Shown here piece by piece: positions 8,557 through 15,082 of a stretch of 18,420 nucleotides of DNA. The first letter of the stretch is position 1. Each line of letters opens with the position of its first letter. Source of the DNA: Massilia sp. (GTDB lineage Bacteria; Pseudomonadota; Gammaproteobacteria; Burkholderiales; Burkholderiaceae_D). A model generated the notes under the pieces. It was given only the letters and a program-made list of their open reading frames with translations. It did not search any database and was not told where the DNA came from. The position numbers and the translations under genes are program-made. The stretch spans positions 1 to 18,420 of the forward strand of contig DNCF01000510.1 of the NCBI GenBank assembly GCA_003484545.1, given 5' to 3'.

Positions 8557-8596
8557 TGCGTTCGATTACCGAACAAGAAGTTGTTAATCGAACGCA
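8557..8596. promoter_or_regulatory. Inverted-repeat operator in the porin leader (PcaR-like)
   Basis: TGCGTTCGATTA (8557-8568) and TAATCGAACGCA (8585-8596) are perfect 12-bp inverted arms separated by 16 bp. The piece GTTCGATTACCGAAC (8560-8574) matches the reverse complement of the pcaI box at 13 of 15 positions. The element begins at the predicted porin transcription start and lies roughly 50-90 nt upstream of the start predicted for the binding-protein gene. One bound dimer or tetramer could therefore repress the porin and affect its divergent neighbour. Confidence 0.6.
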
Positions 8597-8602
8597 AAAC
8601 CG

Positions 8603-8631
8603 ATACTATTGTTGTCACGGAACCTTGTCAA
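8603..8631 (-). promoter_or_regulatory. Sigma-70-type promoter of the porin gene
   Basis: Reading leftward there is a perfect -35 hexamer TTGACA (8626-8631), a 17-nt spacer and the -10 hexamer TAGTAT (8603-8608, 4 of 6 consensus). The predicted start near 8596 gives a leader of about 64 nt that contains the inverted-repeat operator. Confidence 0.65.
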
Positions 8632-8640
8632 CACTATGCT
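8612..8640 (+). promoter_or_regulatory. Sigma-70-type promoter of the solute-binding protein gene
   Basis: TTGTCA (8612-8617, 5 of 6 to the -35 consensus), a 17-nt spacer and TATGCT (8635-8640, 4 of 6). It overlaps the divergent porin promoter, so the two polymerases would compete. The predicted start near 8647 leaves a leader of about 90 nt. Confidence 0.5.
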
Positions 8641-8681
8641 TGAGCCTGTGTTGGCCCGGTTGCGACAAAAACCGGCGCCCG

Positions 8682-8698
8682 GGTAGGCCAGGCCTACC
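8682..8698. other. 17-nt perfect palindrome in the leader of the binding-protein gene
   Basis: GGTAGGCC, a central A, then GGCCTACC. A second inverted repeat (CCGGTT 8656-8661, AACCGG 8670-8675) lies just upstream. Both fall in the predicted untranslated leader, 38-80 nt before the start codon. They may be an operator or RNA hairpins; the sequence does not decide. Confidence 0.4.
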
Positions 8699-8736
8699 GA
8701 AGAGGCTCGACAACGATCCATCGACAGGAGACAGAC

Positions 8737-9903
8737 ATGCAAGTCAAGACCATCGCCGCGCTCGCGGTCGCCGCGGCCTTCGCCGCCCCGCTGGCCCAGG
8801 CCCAGGACACCATCAAGGTCGGCGTGATCGCCGCCTTCTCCGGCCCCTTCGCCGACTACGGCAAACAGATGCAGGGCGGGATCAAGGCCTGGATGGCCCA
8901 GCACGGCGACAAGGTCGCCGGCAAGAAGATCGAGCTGATCTACAAGGACACCACCGGCCCCTCGCCCGAGATCGCCAAGCGCCTGGCCCAGGAACTGGTG
9001 GTGCGCGAGAAGGTCGACTTCCTGGCCGGCTTCGGCCTGACGCCGGAAGCCCTGGCGGTGGCCCCGATCGCCCAGCAGGCGAAAAAGCCGATGATCATCA
9101 TGAACGCGGCGACCTCGGTGATCACCACGAAATCCGACTACATCGCCCGCTTCTCGATGACGCTGCCGCAGATTTCGGCGCCGATGGGCGACTGGGCGCT
9201 GAAGAACAAGATCAGGAACGTCGCGACCGTGGTGGCCGACTACGGCCCCGGCATCGATGCCGAAAAGGCGTTCAGCGACCGCCTGGTGAAAAACGGCGGC
9301 AAGATCGTCGAATCGATCCGCGTCCCGCTGCGCAACCCGGAATTCGCGCCCTTCATCCAGCGCATCAAGGACGCCAAGCCGGACGCCGTGTTCGTCTTCG
9401 TGCCGGCCGGCGAACAGAGCATCGCCTTCATGAAGGGCTACCGCGAGCGCGGCCTGGCGGCGGCCGGCGTGAAGGTGATCGCCACCGGCGACCTGACCGA
9501 CGACCACGTGCTGCCGGCGATGGGCGACAACACCCAGGGCGTGATCACCACCTTCCACTACTCGGCGGCCCACAAGTCGCCCGAGAACGACGCCTTCCTG
9601 AAGAGCTTTGCCGCCGCCAACCCGCAGGGCGGCCGCCCGAACTTCATGGCGGTCGCCGCCTACGACGGCATGAACGCGATCTACCAGGTCAGCCAGAAGC
9701 TGAACGGCAAGATCGACGGCGACAAGGCGATGGCGGTCCTGAAGGGCATGAAGATCAACAGCCCGCGCGGGCCGATCAGCATCGACCCGGCGACCCGCGA
9801 CGTTGTCCAGACCGTCTACGTGCGCAAGGTCGAAATGGTCAATGGCCAGCCCTACAATATCGAGTTCGACCAGTTCCCGAACCAGAAGGATCCGGGCAAG
9901 TAA
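8737..9903 (+). CDS. Periplasmic solute-binding protein of a branched-chain-type ABC importer
   Basis: Type I periplasmic binding protein (Peripla_BP_6/LivK-like), 388 residues. The signal peptide is cut after AQA (22). The mature start, QDTIKVGVIAAFSGPFADYGKQMQGGIKAW, is the typical N-terminal lobe of this family. The alternating alpha/beta pattern runs to the C-terminus, including GFGLTPEALAVAPIAQQAKKPMI and AAYDGMNAIYQVSQKL. The ribosome site AGGAGA precedes the ATG. It should capture a ligand for LivHMGF encoded at 162-3538, although it is not in that operon. Divergence from the porin and the PcaR-like operator suggest an aromatic or carboxylate ligand (inference). Some such proteins instead serve as sensors. 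Confidence 0.9.
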   Translation: MQVKTIAALAVAAAFAAPLAQAQDTIKVGVIAAFSGPFADYGKQMQGGIKAWMAQHGDKVAGKKIELIYKDTTGPSPEIAKRLAQELVVREKVDFLAGFGLTPEALAVAPIAQQAKKPMIIMNAATSVITTKSDYIARFSMTLPQISAPMGDWALKNKIRNVATVVADYGPGIDAEKAFSDRLVKNGGKIVESIRVPLRNPEFAPFIQRIKDAKPDAVFVFVPAGEQSIAFMKGYRERGLAAAGVKVIATGDLTDDHVLPAMGDNTQGVITTFHYSAAHKSPENDAFLKSFAAANPQGGRPNFMAVAAYDGMNAIYQVSQKLNGKIDGDKAMAVLKGMKINSPRGPISIDPATRDVVQTVYVRKVEMVNGQPYNIEFDQFPNQKDPGK

Positions 9904-9921
9904 GGAATTTCGCCAACGAGC

Positions 9922-9944
9922 GGGGGCGGCGCAGGCCGCGCCCC
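9922..9944 (+). terminator. GC-rich hairpin after the binding-protein gene
   Basis: GGGGGCGGC (9922-9930), loop GCAG, then GCCGC-G-CCCC (9935-9944) form a strong stem with one bulged base, 18 nt after the stop codon. No T-run follows, so termination may need Rho or the hairpin may only protect the 3' end. Confidence 0.45.
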
Positions 9945-10201
9945 TGCTCCTGCGCTTGCACCTGGCCATTCTTCCTGCCTCTTCCTCCCCCCAGGCGGCG
10001 CTCGCCGCGGCCACCCCTCCCTCTCCTTACTCCCCGACAAGCTGTGTGCGGGACACCCACTGCAAGGCCGCACTGCCACGCGTCTTGCAACGCGCGTCGC
10101 CGTCGCGGCATCCAATGTCGTACCAGAAGCAGCGCCGGCGCCGGACCCGCGCGCCGCGGCCGCTGCTTGTTTCGCCCCGCCCAGCAACCAAGGAGACAGC
10201 C
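9945..10201. other. Non-coding stretch upstream of the DUF4142 operon
   Basis: No convincing gene is present. The first half on the plus strand is C/T-rich with a run of six C, and the second half is GC-rich. Frames crossing it are shadows. A promoter for the DUF4142-cupredoxin-sigma operon must lie here, but I could not fix a convincing -35/-10 pair of sigma-70 or ECF type. The stretch ends in the AAGGAG ribosome site for the gene at 10202. Confidence 0.5.
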
Positions 10202-10735
10202 ATGAATCGCATTTCGCCCCGCCTGCTCGCCGGCGCCGTCGCCGCCCTGTTCGCCTGCTCAGGCACCGCCGCCTTTGCGCAATCCGCGCCGAATGACGCC
10301 CAGATCGCCGGCATCGTCGTCGCCGCCAACACCGTCGATATCGACGCCGGCAAGCTGGCGGAAAAGACCGCGCACAACCCCGAGGTCAAGGCATTCGCCA
10401 GGCAGATGGTGACCGACCACACGGGCGTCAACCAGCAGGCGGGCGCCCTCGTGAAAAAGCTCAAGGTTACACCGCAGGACAGCGAGATCGCGGCCGGCCT
10501 GAAGCGGGACGGCGCGGAGAATATCGCCAGGCTCAAGGGCATGAAGGGCAAGCACTTCGACAAGGCCTATGTGGAACATGAGGTCGCGTACCACCAGGCC
10601 GTGATCGACGCGCTCGACAAGACCCTGGTCCCGAATGCGCGCAATGCGCAGCTGAAGGAGACGCTGCTCAAGGTGCGCCCGGCTTTCGTCGCCCACCTCG
10701 AGCACGCGAAGCAGTTGCGCGCCTCGATGAAATAA
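10202..10735 (+). CDS. Exported DUF4142 protein
   Basis: The protein has 177 residues, with a signal peptide cut after AFA (26). The remainder is a predicted all-helical domain of the DUF4142 (ferritin-like) family. It contains NPEVKAFARQMVTDHTGVNQQ (59-79), with H73, and the histidine-rich helix YVEHEVAYHQAVIDAL (123-138). A final helix carries HLEHAKQL. These conserved histidines and glutamates resemble a metal-binding four-helix bundle, but no activity is established for the family. AAGGAG stands before the ATG. It is the first gene of an operon with a cupredoxin 9 nt downstream and an ECF sigma factor. That context suggests envelope or oxidative/metal stress (inference). Confidence 0.88.
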   Translation: MNRISPRLLAGAVAALFACSGTAAFAQSAPNDAQIAGIVVAANTVDIDAGKLAEKTAHNPEVKAFARQMVTDHTGVNQQAGALVKKLKVTPQDSEIAAGLKRDGAENIARLKGMKGKHFDKAYVEHEVAYHQAVIDALDKTLVPNARNAQLKETLLKVRPAFVAHLEHAKQLRASMK

Positions 10736-10744
10736 GGAGCAGGC

Positions 10745-11161
10745 ATGAAGCGCATTGTTTCGCTGCGCTCGCCGCGTCCCCGGGCTGCCGGCACGAAGTC
10801 AGTTGCCGGTCCGAGGGCGGGATGGGGCGCCATCCTCCTGGCCTTGTGCGTCGGCGCGGCGCCCGCGACCGCCGCCGTCCATACGGTTATCATCGACGGC
10901 ATGCGGTTCGTGCCCGAAACGGTCGAGGTGAAGGCCGGCGACACCGTCGTCTGGCGCAACAAGGATCCCTTCCCGCACACCGTGGCCTCGACCGGACCGG
11001 GCTTTGCCTCGGTGGCGATCGCACCGCAGGGCGAGTGGCGTTTCGAAGCGGACAACCCCGGCCGCTACGCCTACCTTTGCACCCTGCACCGCACGATGCG
11101 GGGCCTGTTGATCGTGAAACGAAAGGAGCGCGCATGCCAGCACCGAGCCTGCCCGAACTGA
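10745..11161 (+). CDS. Exported cupredoxin (plastocyanin/amicyanin-like)
   Basis: The protein has 138 residues. A basic N-terminal region of about 27 residues precedes the hydrophobic segment GWGAILLALCVGAAPATA (27-44), an export signal or anchor. The cupredoxin fold follows. DGMRFVPETVEVKAGDTVVWRNKDPFPHTV holds ligand H78, and YAYLCTLHRTMRG holds C112, H115 and M118, so a complete type-1 copper site is present. It should be a periplasmic electron carrier or copper-binding protein. AAGGAG precedes the ATG. The 3' end overlaps the sigma-factor gene by 28 nt in another frame, and the last ten residues (ERACQHRACPN region) are probably an extra tail created by that overlap. Confidence 0.88.
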   Translation: MKRIVSLRSPRPRAAGTKSVAGPRAGWGAILLALCVGAAPATAAVHTVIIDGMRFVPETVEVKAGDTVVWRNKDPFPHTVASTGPGFASVAIAPQGEWRFEADNPGRYAYLCTLHRTMRGLLIVKRKERACQHRACPN

Positions 11162-11832
11162 AGAACGCCACCGACGCCGGCCTGCTTTCCCTGGTCGCGA
11201 ACGGCAGCCACGCGGCCTTCGAAGTGCTCATGCGGCGGCACAACCAGGCGCTGTACCGGACGGCGCGCAGCATCGTCAGGGACGATGCCGAAGCCGAAGA
11301 CATCGTGCAGGAATCCTACCTGCACGCCTACCGCAACGCTGCCGGCTTCCGGGGCGAAGCCAGTCCCGCCACCTGGCTGACCCGCATCGTCATCAACGAA
11401 GCGAACGGCCGGCTGCGCAGGACACGCAGGCGCGCCCGGATCGTGCAACTGATTCCCGGCGCCGGCGCGGGCGCCCCGGCCGACGCCGGCGATGCCGGCG
11501 GCATCGATACCGACATGGACGGGCACGGCGCCGAACCGGACGAGCAGGTCCTGCGCGGGGAAGCACGCCGCCTGATCGAAGCGCGCATCGACGCCCTGCC
11601 CGGCAGGCTGCGCACCGTATTCGTATTGCGTGCGGTTCAGGAACTGTCGGTCGAAGAAACCGCCGACCTGTTGGGCATTCCCGAAGCGACCGTGCGCAGC
11701 CAGTTCTTCCGCGCCCGCGCCATCCTGCGCGAAGCCCTGGCGCGCGACTTCGACCAGGCAGTCGAGACCGCGTTCACCTTCGACGGCGCGCGTTGCGACC
11801 GCATCGTCGCGGGCGTCCTCGGGCGCCTGTAA
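11134..11832 (+). CDS. ECF-family RNA polymerase sigma factor
   Basis: Alternative sigma factor of 232 residues with regions 2 and 4 only. Region 2 (about 25-92) includes DAEAEDIVQESYLHAYRN and FRGEASPATWLTRIVINEA. Region 4 (about 150-200) includes LPGRLRTVFVLRAVQELSVEETADLLGIPEATVRSQFFRAR with its helix-turn-helix. The linker (107-138) is long and rich in Gly, Ala and Asp. A C-terminal extension of about 30 residues holds one cysteine (C221). The ATG at 11134 has AAAGGAG 6 nt upstream and starts inside the cupredoxin gene. No anti-sigma gene follows: the next gene is convergent. Activity may be controlled by an anti-sigma factor elsewhere or by transcription of the operon. Confidence 0.9.
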   Translation: MPAPSLPELKNATDAGLLSLVANGSHAAFEVLMRRHNQALYRTARSIVRDDAEAEDIVQESYLHAYRNAAGFRGEASPATWLTRIVINEANGRLRRTRRRARIVQLIPGAGAGAPADAGDAGGIDTDMDGHGAEPDEQVLRGEARRLIEARIDALPGRLRTVFVLRAVQELSVEETADLLGIPEATVRSQFFRARAILREALARDFDQAVETAFTFDGARCDRIVAGVLGRL

Positions 11833-11850
11833 GAACGGCGACGGGACCGG

Positions 11851-11875
11851 CACAGGACCGGGCGCCCTGCCTGTG
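11851..11875. terminator. Possible weak hairpin between convergent genes
   Basis: CACAGG (11851-11856) and CCTGTG (11870-11875) enclose the palindrome GGGCGCCC, 19 nt after the sigma-factor stop. The stem is short and no T-run follows. The rest of 11833-11979 shows nothing recognisable. Confidence 0.2.
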
Positions 11876-11979
11876 GCGACACCCTCTGCGGCACCGACCG
11901 GCTCGGCACGCGCGTCTCCAACGGCGTGGCAGCGCCGCGGGCGCGAAGATGCTCGAAACAGACCGTCCGGCCGTCGCTG

Positions 11980-13578
11980 TCAGGGCGCCGGGGAAGCTGG
12001 CGCCGCCGCGTAGCGCCCCAGGCAGGTTTTCGCAGCTTCGTTGCCGGGATCGACGTCGAGGATCCGGCGGCAGGTCTGCATGGCCGCATCCTTCTGCCCG
12101 GTCTTCTCCTGCATCTCGGCCAGGGCGAATTTTGCGCCGAGGCTGGGCTTGAGGTGGTCGCCAAGCCGGTAGACCTCGCGCGCCTGCGCGAAGCGCTCGC
12201 GCTGCTTCAGGGATTCGGCCCAGCCGATGATGTCGTTTTGTTCGAGCCTGAACGTGGCGCCTTCCTTCACGAACTGCTCGTACAGCGGGATCGCCTGGTC
12301 GAAGCCCCCGGCGGCCAGGCGTGCGACGTAGTCTTCCCAGGCCGGCGGGAGCTTCTCCGTCTTGCGGCGGATGTCCGCGGTCAGCATGCCTGCGGGCGCG
12401 CCGTTGGCCGCGGGTGTATTCTCGATGAAGCGGCGTCCGGCGGCATCACCCTTCAGCCAGGCGTCCAGGAAATGCCGGGTGTAGCGCGCCGCCCAGCCGT
12501 AGGCCAGCGCCACCTGGTCGCGCCCAGCCTTCCCGAACTGGCCGTCCTGCGCGAAGCGCTGGTTGTAGGAAGCGAAATCGTGGTGCCGCATCGGCAGCAG
12601 CGACACAAGGTATACGTCCGAATAGGTCATCTCGTCAATGAACGAGTAGGCCTTGTCCTTGCCGTTCTCCTGTTTTACCGCGGCCGGCGGCGCGCCCAGG
12701 TAAAGCAGCGGCACGCCAACCCGCGCCGGCGTCACGTTCCTCGCCGCGTCCTTGCCGCCGTCGACGAGTTCGGAGAAATAGCGCAGGGATCCGTCGAGAC
12801 TGACGAGCGCCTTGATACGCGGATCCCTGGCGGCGGCCACGACGTTCGACAGGCCGCCCCAGCTGAACCCGACCACCGCGACCCTGGTCGTATCGGCCTG
12901 GGCAAGCGTAGCCGCCTGACCGATCAGCCAGGAGATATCCCTGGCCTGGGTCTCCAGGCCGTCGACCGTGAGCGCGGGCGTGCGCCTGTGCTCGCCCAGG
13001 GAGGGACTGGACAGGACGATGTAGCCATGGCTCGCCAGGTATTCGCACAGGTCCGCGTTCTCGATGGCGTTCGCGGAAAAGCCCGGCGCATAGATCGCGA
13101 CCGGGAAGCGGCCCTCCCTCGGGCGTGCATCGCGCACCGCCAGCATCGGGCGGGCCAGGTCGCGCAGGAGCGCGCCGCGCCGCGAGCCTGCGCCCGCGTC
13201 GATGCCTGCCTCGGTCAGGCGTTTCACTTCGGCGCGGCCGCGCCCGAAGTCGTCCTCGGTCGCAGCGGTCTCGAGGTAGTCGCGGAAGCTGACGCGCCTG
13301 CCGCCGCCGTCGGCCGGATACCAGACGATGGCCTGGATGGGGCGCGCGCGTTCTCCCTGCGCCGGTTCGCCGGTGTACTGGTCGACCGCCGTCTTGTAGA
13401 GACGCGAGCGGTCGTACTGCCGGACGACCTTGACGCCGACGGCGTGCGGACCGGGCGGGTTCGCAAAGGTGAAGGTGTCGGCCGCGTGGGCCGACATCGA
13501 GGTGGCGAGTAGCAGGAACAAACGCAGGGGCAGGAACAAACGCAGGGGCAGGAACAATGAAGGGAGCAGGCGTGGCAT
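11980..13578 (-). CDS. Exported alpha/beta hydrolase with TPR-like C-terminus
   Basis: The protein has 532 residues. The signal peptide (1-32, ending SAHA) is very leucine-rich. The alpha/beta-hydrolase domain covers about 75-380. It has the oxyanion-type stretch VAIYAPGFSAN (160-170), the nucleophile S239 in GFSWGG, and a candidate catalytic histidine in MRHHDF (330-335). The C-terminal 120 residues are helical with TPR-like repeats (YEQFVKEGATF, FALAEMQEKTGQKDAAMQTCRRIL). It resembles dienelactone-hydrolase or PAF-acetylhydrolase-like proteins; the substrate is unknown. An in-frame ATG at 13635 would add 19 polar residues before the signal peptide. Neither start has a good ribosome site, and I chose 13578 because it gives a normal signal peptide. 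The gene is single, leftward and convergent to the sigma-factor operon. Confidence 0.8.
   Translation of the reverse strand: MPRLLPSLFLPLRLFLPLRLFLLLATSMSAHAADTFTFANPPGPHAVGVKVVRQYDRSRLYKTAVDQYTGEPAQGERARPIQAIVWYPADGGGRRVSFRDYLETAATEDDFGRGRAEVKRLTEAGIDAGAGSRRGALLRDLARPMLAVRDARPREGRFPVAIYAPGFSANAIENADLCEYLASHGYIVLSSPSLGEHRRTPALTVDGLETQARDISWLIGQAATLAQADTTRVAVVGFSWGGLSNVVAAARDPRIKALVSLDGSLRYFSELVDGGKDAARNVTPARVGVPLLYLGAPPAAVKQENGKDKAYSFIDEMTYSDVYLVSLLPMRHHDFASYNQRFAQDGQFGKAGRDQVALAYGWAARYTRHFLDAWLKGDAAGRRFIENTPAANGAPAGMLTADIRRKTEKLPPAWEDYVARLAAGGFDQAIPLYEQFVKEGATFRLEQNDIIGWAESLKQRERFAQAREVYRLGDHLKPSLGAKFALAEMQEKTGQKDAAMQTCRRILDVDPGNEAAKTCLGRYAAAPASPAP
13513..13557. repeat. 18-bp tandem repeat (2.5 copies) inside a signal peptide
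   Basis: CAGGAACAAACGCAGGGG occurs at 13513-13530 and 13531-13548, with a half copy to 13557. It is in frame and encodes the repeat LFLPLR in the hydrophobic core of the hydrolase signal peptide. Loss or gain of a unit would shorten or lengthen the core by six residues without a frameshift. Confidence 0.9.
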
Positions 13579-13651
13579 GGGCGGCGATCGGACTCGGTTG
13601 GAAAAGTAGTCGGGCTGGACGCGAACGCCAGCCATCTCGTCTTGCCAACCT

Positions 13652-13686
13652 AGAATAGATTGTCTAGACCATATTGTCTAGATAAT
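13652..13686 (-). promoter_or_regulatory. Hydrolase promoter overlapped by a TCTAGA operator pair
   Basis: Reading leftward there is TAGACA (-35, 13675-13680), a 17-nt spacer and TATTCT (-10, 13652-13657), with a predicted start near 13645. ATTGTCTAGA occurs twice (13659-13668 and 13673-13682), 14 bp apart. Each copy is the half of a palindrome centred on TCTAGA (13659-13672 and 13673-13686). The copies cover the -35 and the spacer, which suits a repressor. The pattern recalls GntR/HutC-type operators (NTGGTCTAGACCAN), but TetR-type binding is also possible. Confidence 0.55.
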
Positions 13687-13740
13687 CCTACGCCATCGCG
13701 CCTTGGCGCCTTGGCCCCTGCCCGTGCATCCACGCTGGCG

Positions 13741-14853
13741 TCAGGGACGGCTCGCCGCCTGCTTGCGCACCGTCGTCACCAAGGTGGGCAACGACCACGC
13801 GCCGCCAGGCGCGATGCCATTGCATTCGCCGGTATTACCCTCGCTGGTATGCACGAAGCGCCTGCCGTCCCAGGTCCAGTCTTCGAAAGCCCAGCAGTCG
13901 CCGACGCCACGCCCTTTCTGCGAACCGTCGATGACCCCATGCGCATAGCCCGAGGCCGAGCTGGTGACGAGCTCGGGCGCATAAGGCGGATTGGCATTGA
14001 TCACCCAGTAGGCGTCGCCCTGGTTGTAGGCGCCGCGCCAGCACAGCGTGGACGCCAGCAGCTTGCCGCCGCCCAGGCGCCGCACGGTGATCTCGTTCTC
14101 CGCTTCGCCAGCCTCGCTCAACGCCTGGCATTCTTCCTCGCTCTGGGCTTTCAAGGCCGCGCGCAGGCTCGCGAGACGGGCCTTCGGCAGCTGGATCACT
14201 TTGTCGTCCGGCACGACAGCGTTCACCACGGGCGCAGGCAGGGCCGGCAGCACGCCGTTCTCGTCCCTGGTCCCCTTGCGCACCAGTGCGCCGGGCGTGC
14301 CGAGGCGGCCCTGGTACTCGTCCATCTTCAGCAGCACCGCGGCGGCGCCCTTGTCCGACAGGCGCCAGCTGAGCTTGCCGTCCGACCATTCGATCCGGCT
14401 GTCCCTGGTCAGGGCGGCAAGCAGGGCCTGGGTTTGCTGGGGCGCCAGGTCGACTGTCCATTTGCCCTGGGAGACCAGCACCTTGCCATGCGGCTGGCCG
14501 TTGATCCGCATCGTCAGGTCGAGCTTCGGCGGGAGCCTGTCCGTCTCCTGCTCTTCGCCCGGATTCCCGATCTGCAGTTCGCCCTTCACGGGCGTGTGCG
14601 GGCCGGCCTGGCGGGTCAGCAGGACCGATACCGGCATCGGCGGCTTGTTGCCGTCCTCGTTGTTGCCGTCCTCGTCGTCGTCCTCGCTGGCGCCTTCGGC
14701 GTAATAGCCGGCGGCGCGGCAGGTGCGCGTGTTGTCGCAGGCGAGTTCCCAGTGCCCGTGCCCGAAGCGCAGGCCGGACGCTTTGGCGGCGGCCGCGTCG
14801 GCGCCGCAGTTCACGGCCAACAGGGCCAGCGGAAGGATCAGATGTCTTTTCAT
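13741..14853 (-). CDS. Exported DUF1176 protein
   Basis: The protein has 370 residues. The N-terminal signal peptide MKRHLILPLALLAVNCGADA is followed by the DUF1176 start FGHGHWELACDNTRTCRAAGY (30-50), with a cysteine pair C39/C45. An acidic low-complexity insertion (about 54-70, Asp/Glu/Asn/Gly) follows. The body contains paired-domain features, and the C-terminal block NQGDAYWVINANPPYAPELVT and GDCWAFEDWTWDGRRFVHT is also characteristic. The function of this periplasmic family is unknown. The start lacks a strong ribosome site (GGAAT only). It lies on the same strand as the hydrolase, 105-160 nt upstream depending on the hydrolase start. The operator pair in the gap argues for separate promoters. 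Confidence 0.85.
   Translation of the reverse strand: MKRHLILPLALLAVNCGADAAAAKASGLRFGHGHWELACDNTRTCRAAGYYAEGASEDDDEDGNNEDGNKPPMPVSVLLTRQAGPHTPVKGELQIGNPGEEQETDRLPPKLDLTMRINGQPHGKVLVSQGKWTVDLAPQQTQALLAALTRDSRIEWSDGKLSWRLSDKGAAAVLLKMDEYQGRLGTPGALVRKGTRDENGVLPALPAPVVNAVVPDDKVIQLPKARLASLRAALKAQSEEECQALSEAGEAENEITVRRLGGGKLLASTLCWRGAYNQGDAYWVINANPPYAPELVTSSASGYAHGVIDGSQKGRGVGDCWAFEDWTWDGRRFVHTSEGNTGECNGIAPGGAWSLPTLVTTVRKQAASRP
14645..14674. repeat. 15-bp direct duplication in the DUF1176 gene
   Basis: TTGTTGCCGTCCTCG stands at 14645-14659 and again at 14660-14674, followed by a degenerate TCGTCGTCCTCG. It encodes the doubled EDGNN-type acidic motif and looks like slippage-driven expansion. Confidence 0.85.
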
Positions 14854-14910
14854 ATGCGTGTCGAATATTCCATGAACGGGGGGCCCGCAACGTCAAGGCG
14901 AGCCCGGCCC

Positions 14911-14939
14911 AGTGTACGAATTCATTGCATTTACGGCAA
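14911..14939 (-). promoter_or_regulatory. Candidate promoter of the DUF1176 gene
   Basis: Reading leftward there is TTGCCG (-35, 14934-14939), a 17-nt spacer and TACACT (-10, 14911-14916), each 4 of 6 to consensus. This gives a leader of about 50 nt. The rest of the 229-nt gap to the divergent aldo/keto reductase gene shows no clear rightward promoter, only a GTTCGAAC palindrome (14947-14954). Confidence 0.4.
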
Positions 14940-15082
14940 GCCATCCGTTCGAACAGGCCGTCAGTCTGCACTGAACCACTGTGCAAGTCACCTCGGGCAA
15001 CGGAACGCGAGCATCCGGACCCGCGGTGTAGCATAGTTCGGCAGGCAGACCACTTTCCGTTTAACGAGAAGAAAGGACCACA

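Noticed and set aside
10060..10130. ECF-type promoter for the DUF4142-cupredoxin-sigma operon (autoregulation)
   Set aside because: AAC- and GTC-like pieces occur, but the spacing between them is wrong (about 24 nt) and the region is GC-rich enough for chance matches.
8553..10205. 550-codon rightward frame across the binding-protein gene
   Set aside because: It is a shadow in another frame. The 8737-9903 frame has the signal peptide, ribosome site and family motifs.
14820..14853. Lipoprotein signal in the DUF1176 protein
   Set aside because: The cysteine is preceded by AVN, which is not a normal lipobox, so ordinary signal-peptide cleavage is more likely.
13660..15036. 458-codon rightward frame
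   Set aside because: It is antisense to the DUF1176 gene, has no ribosome site and has a composition typical of shadows.
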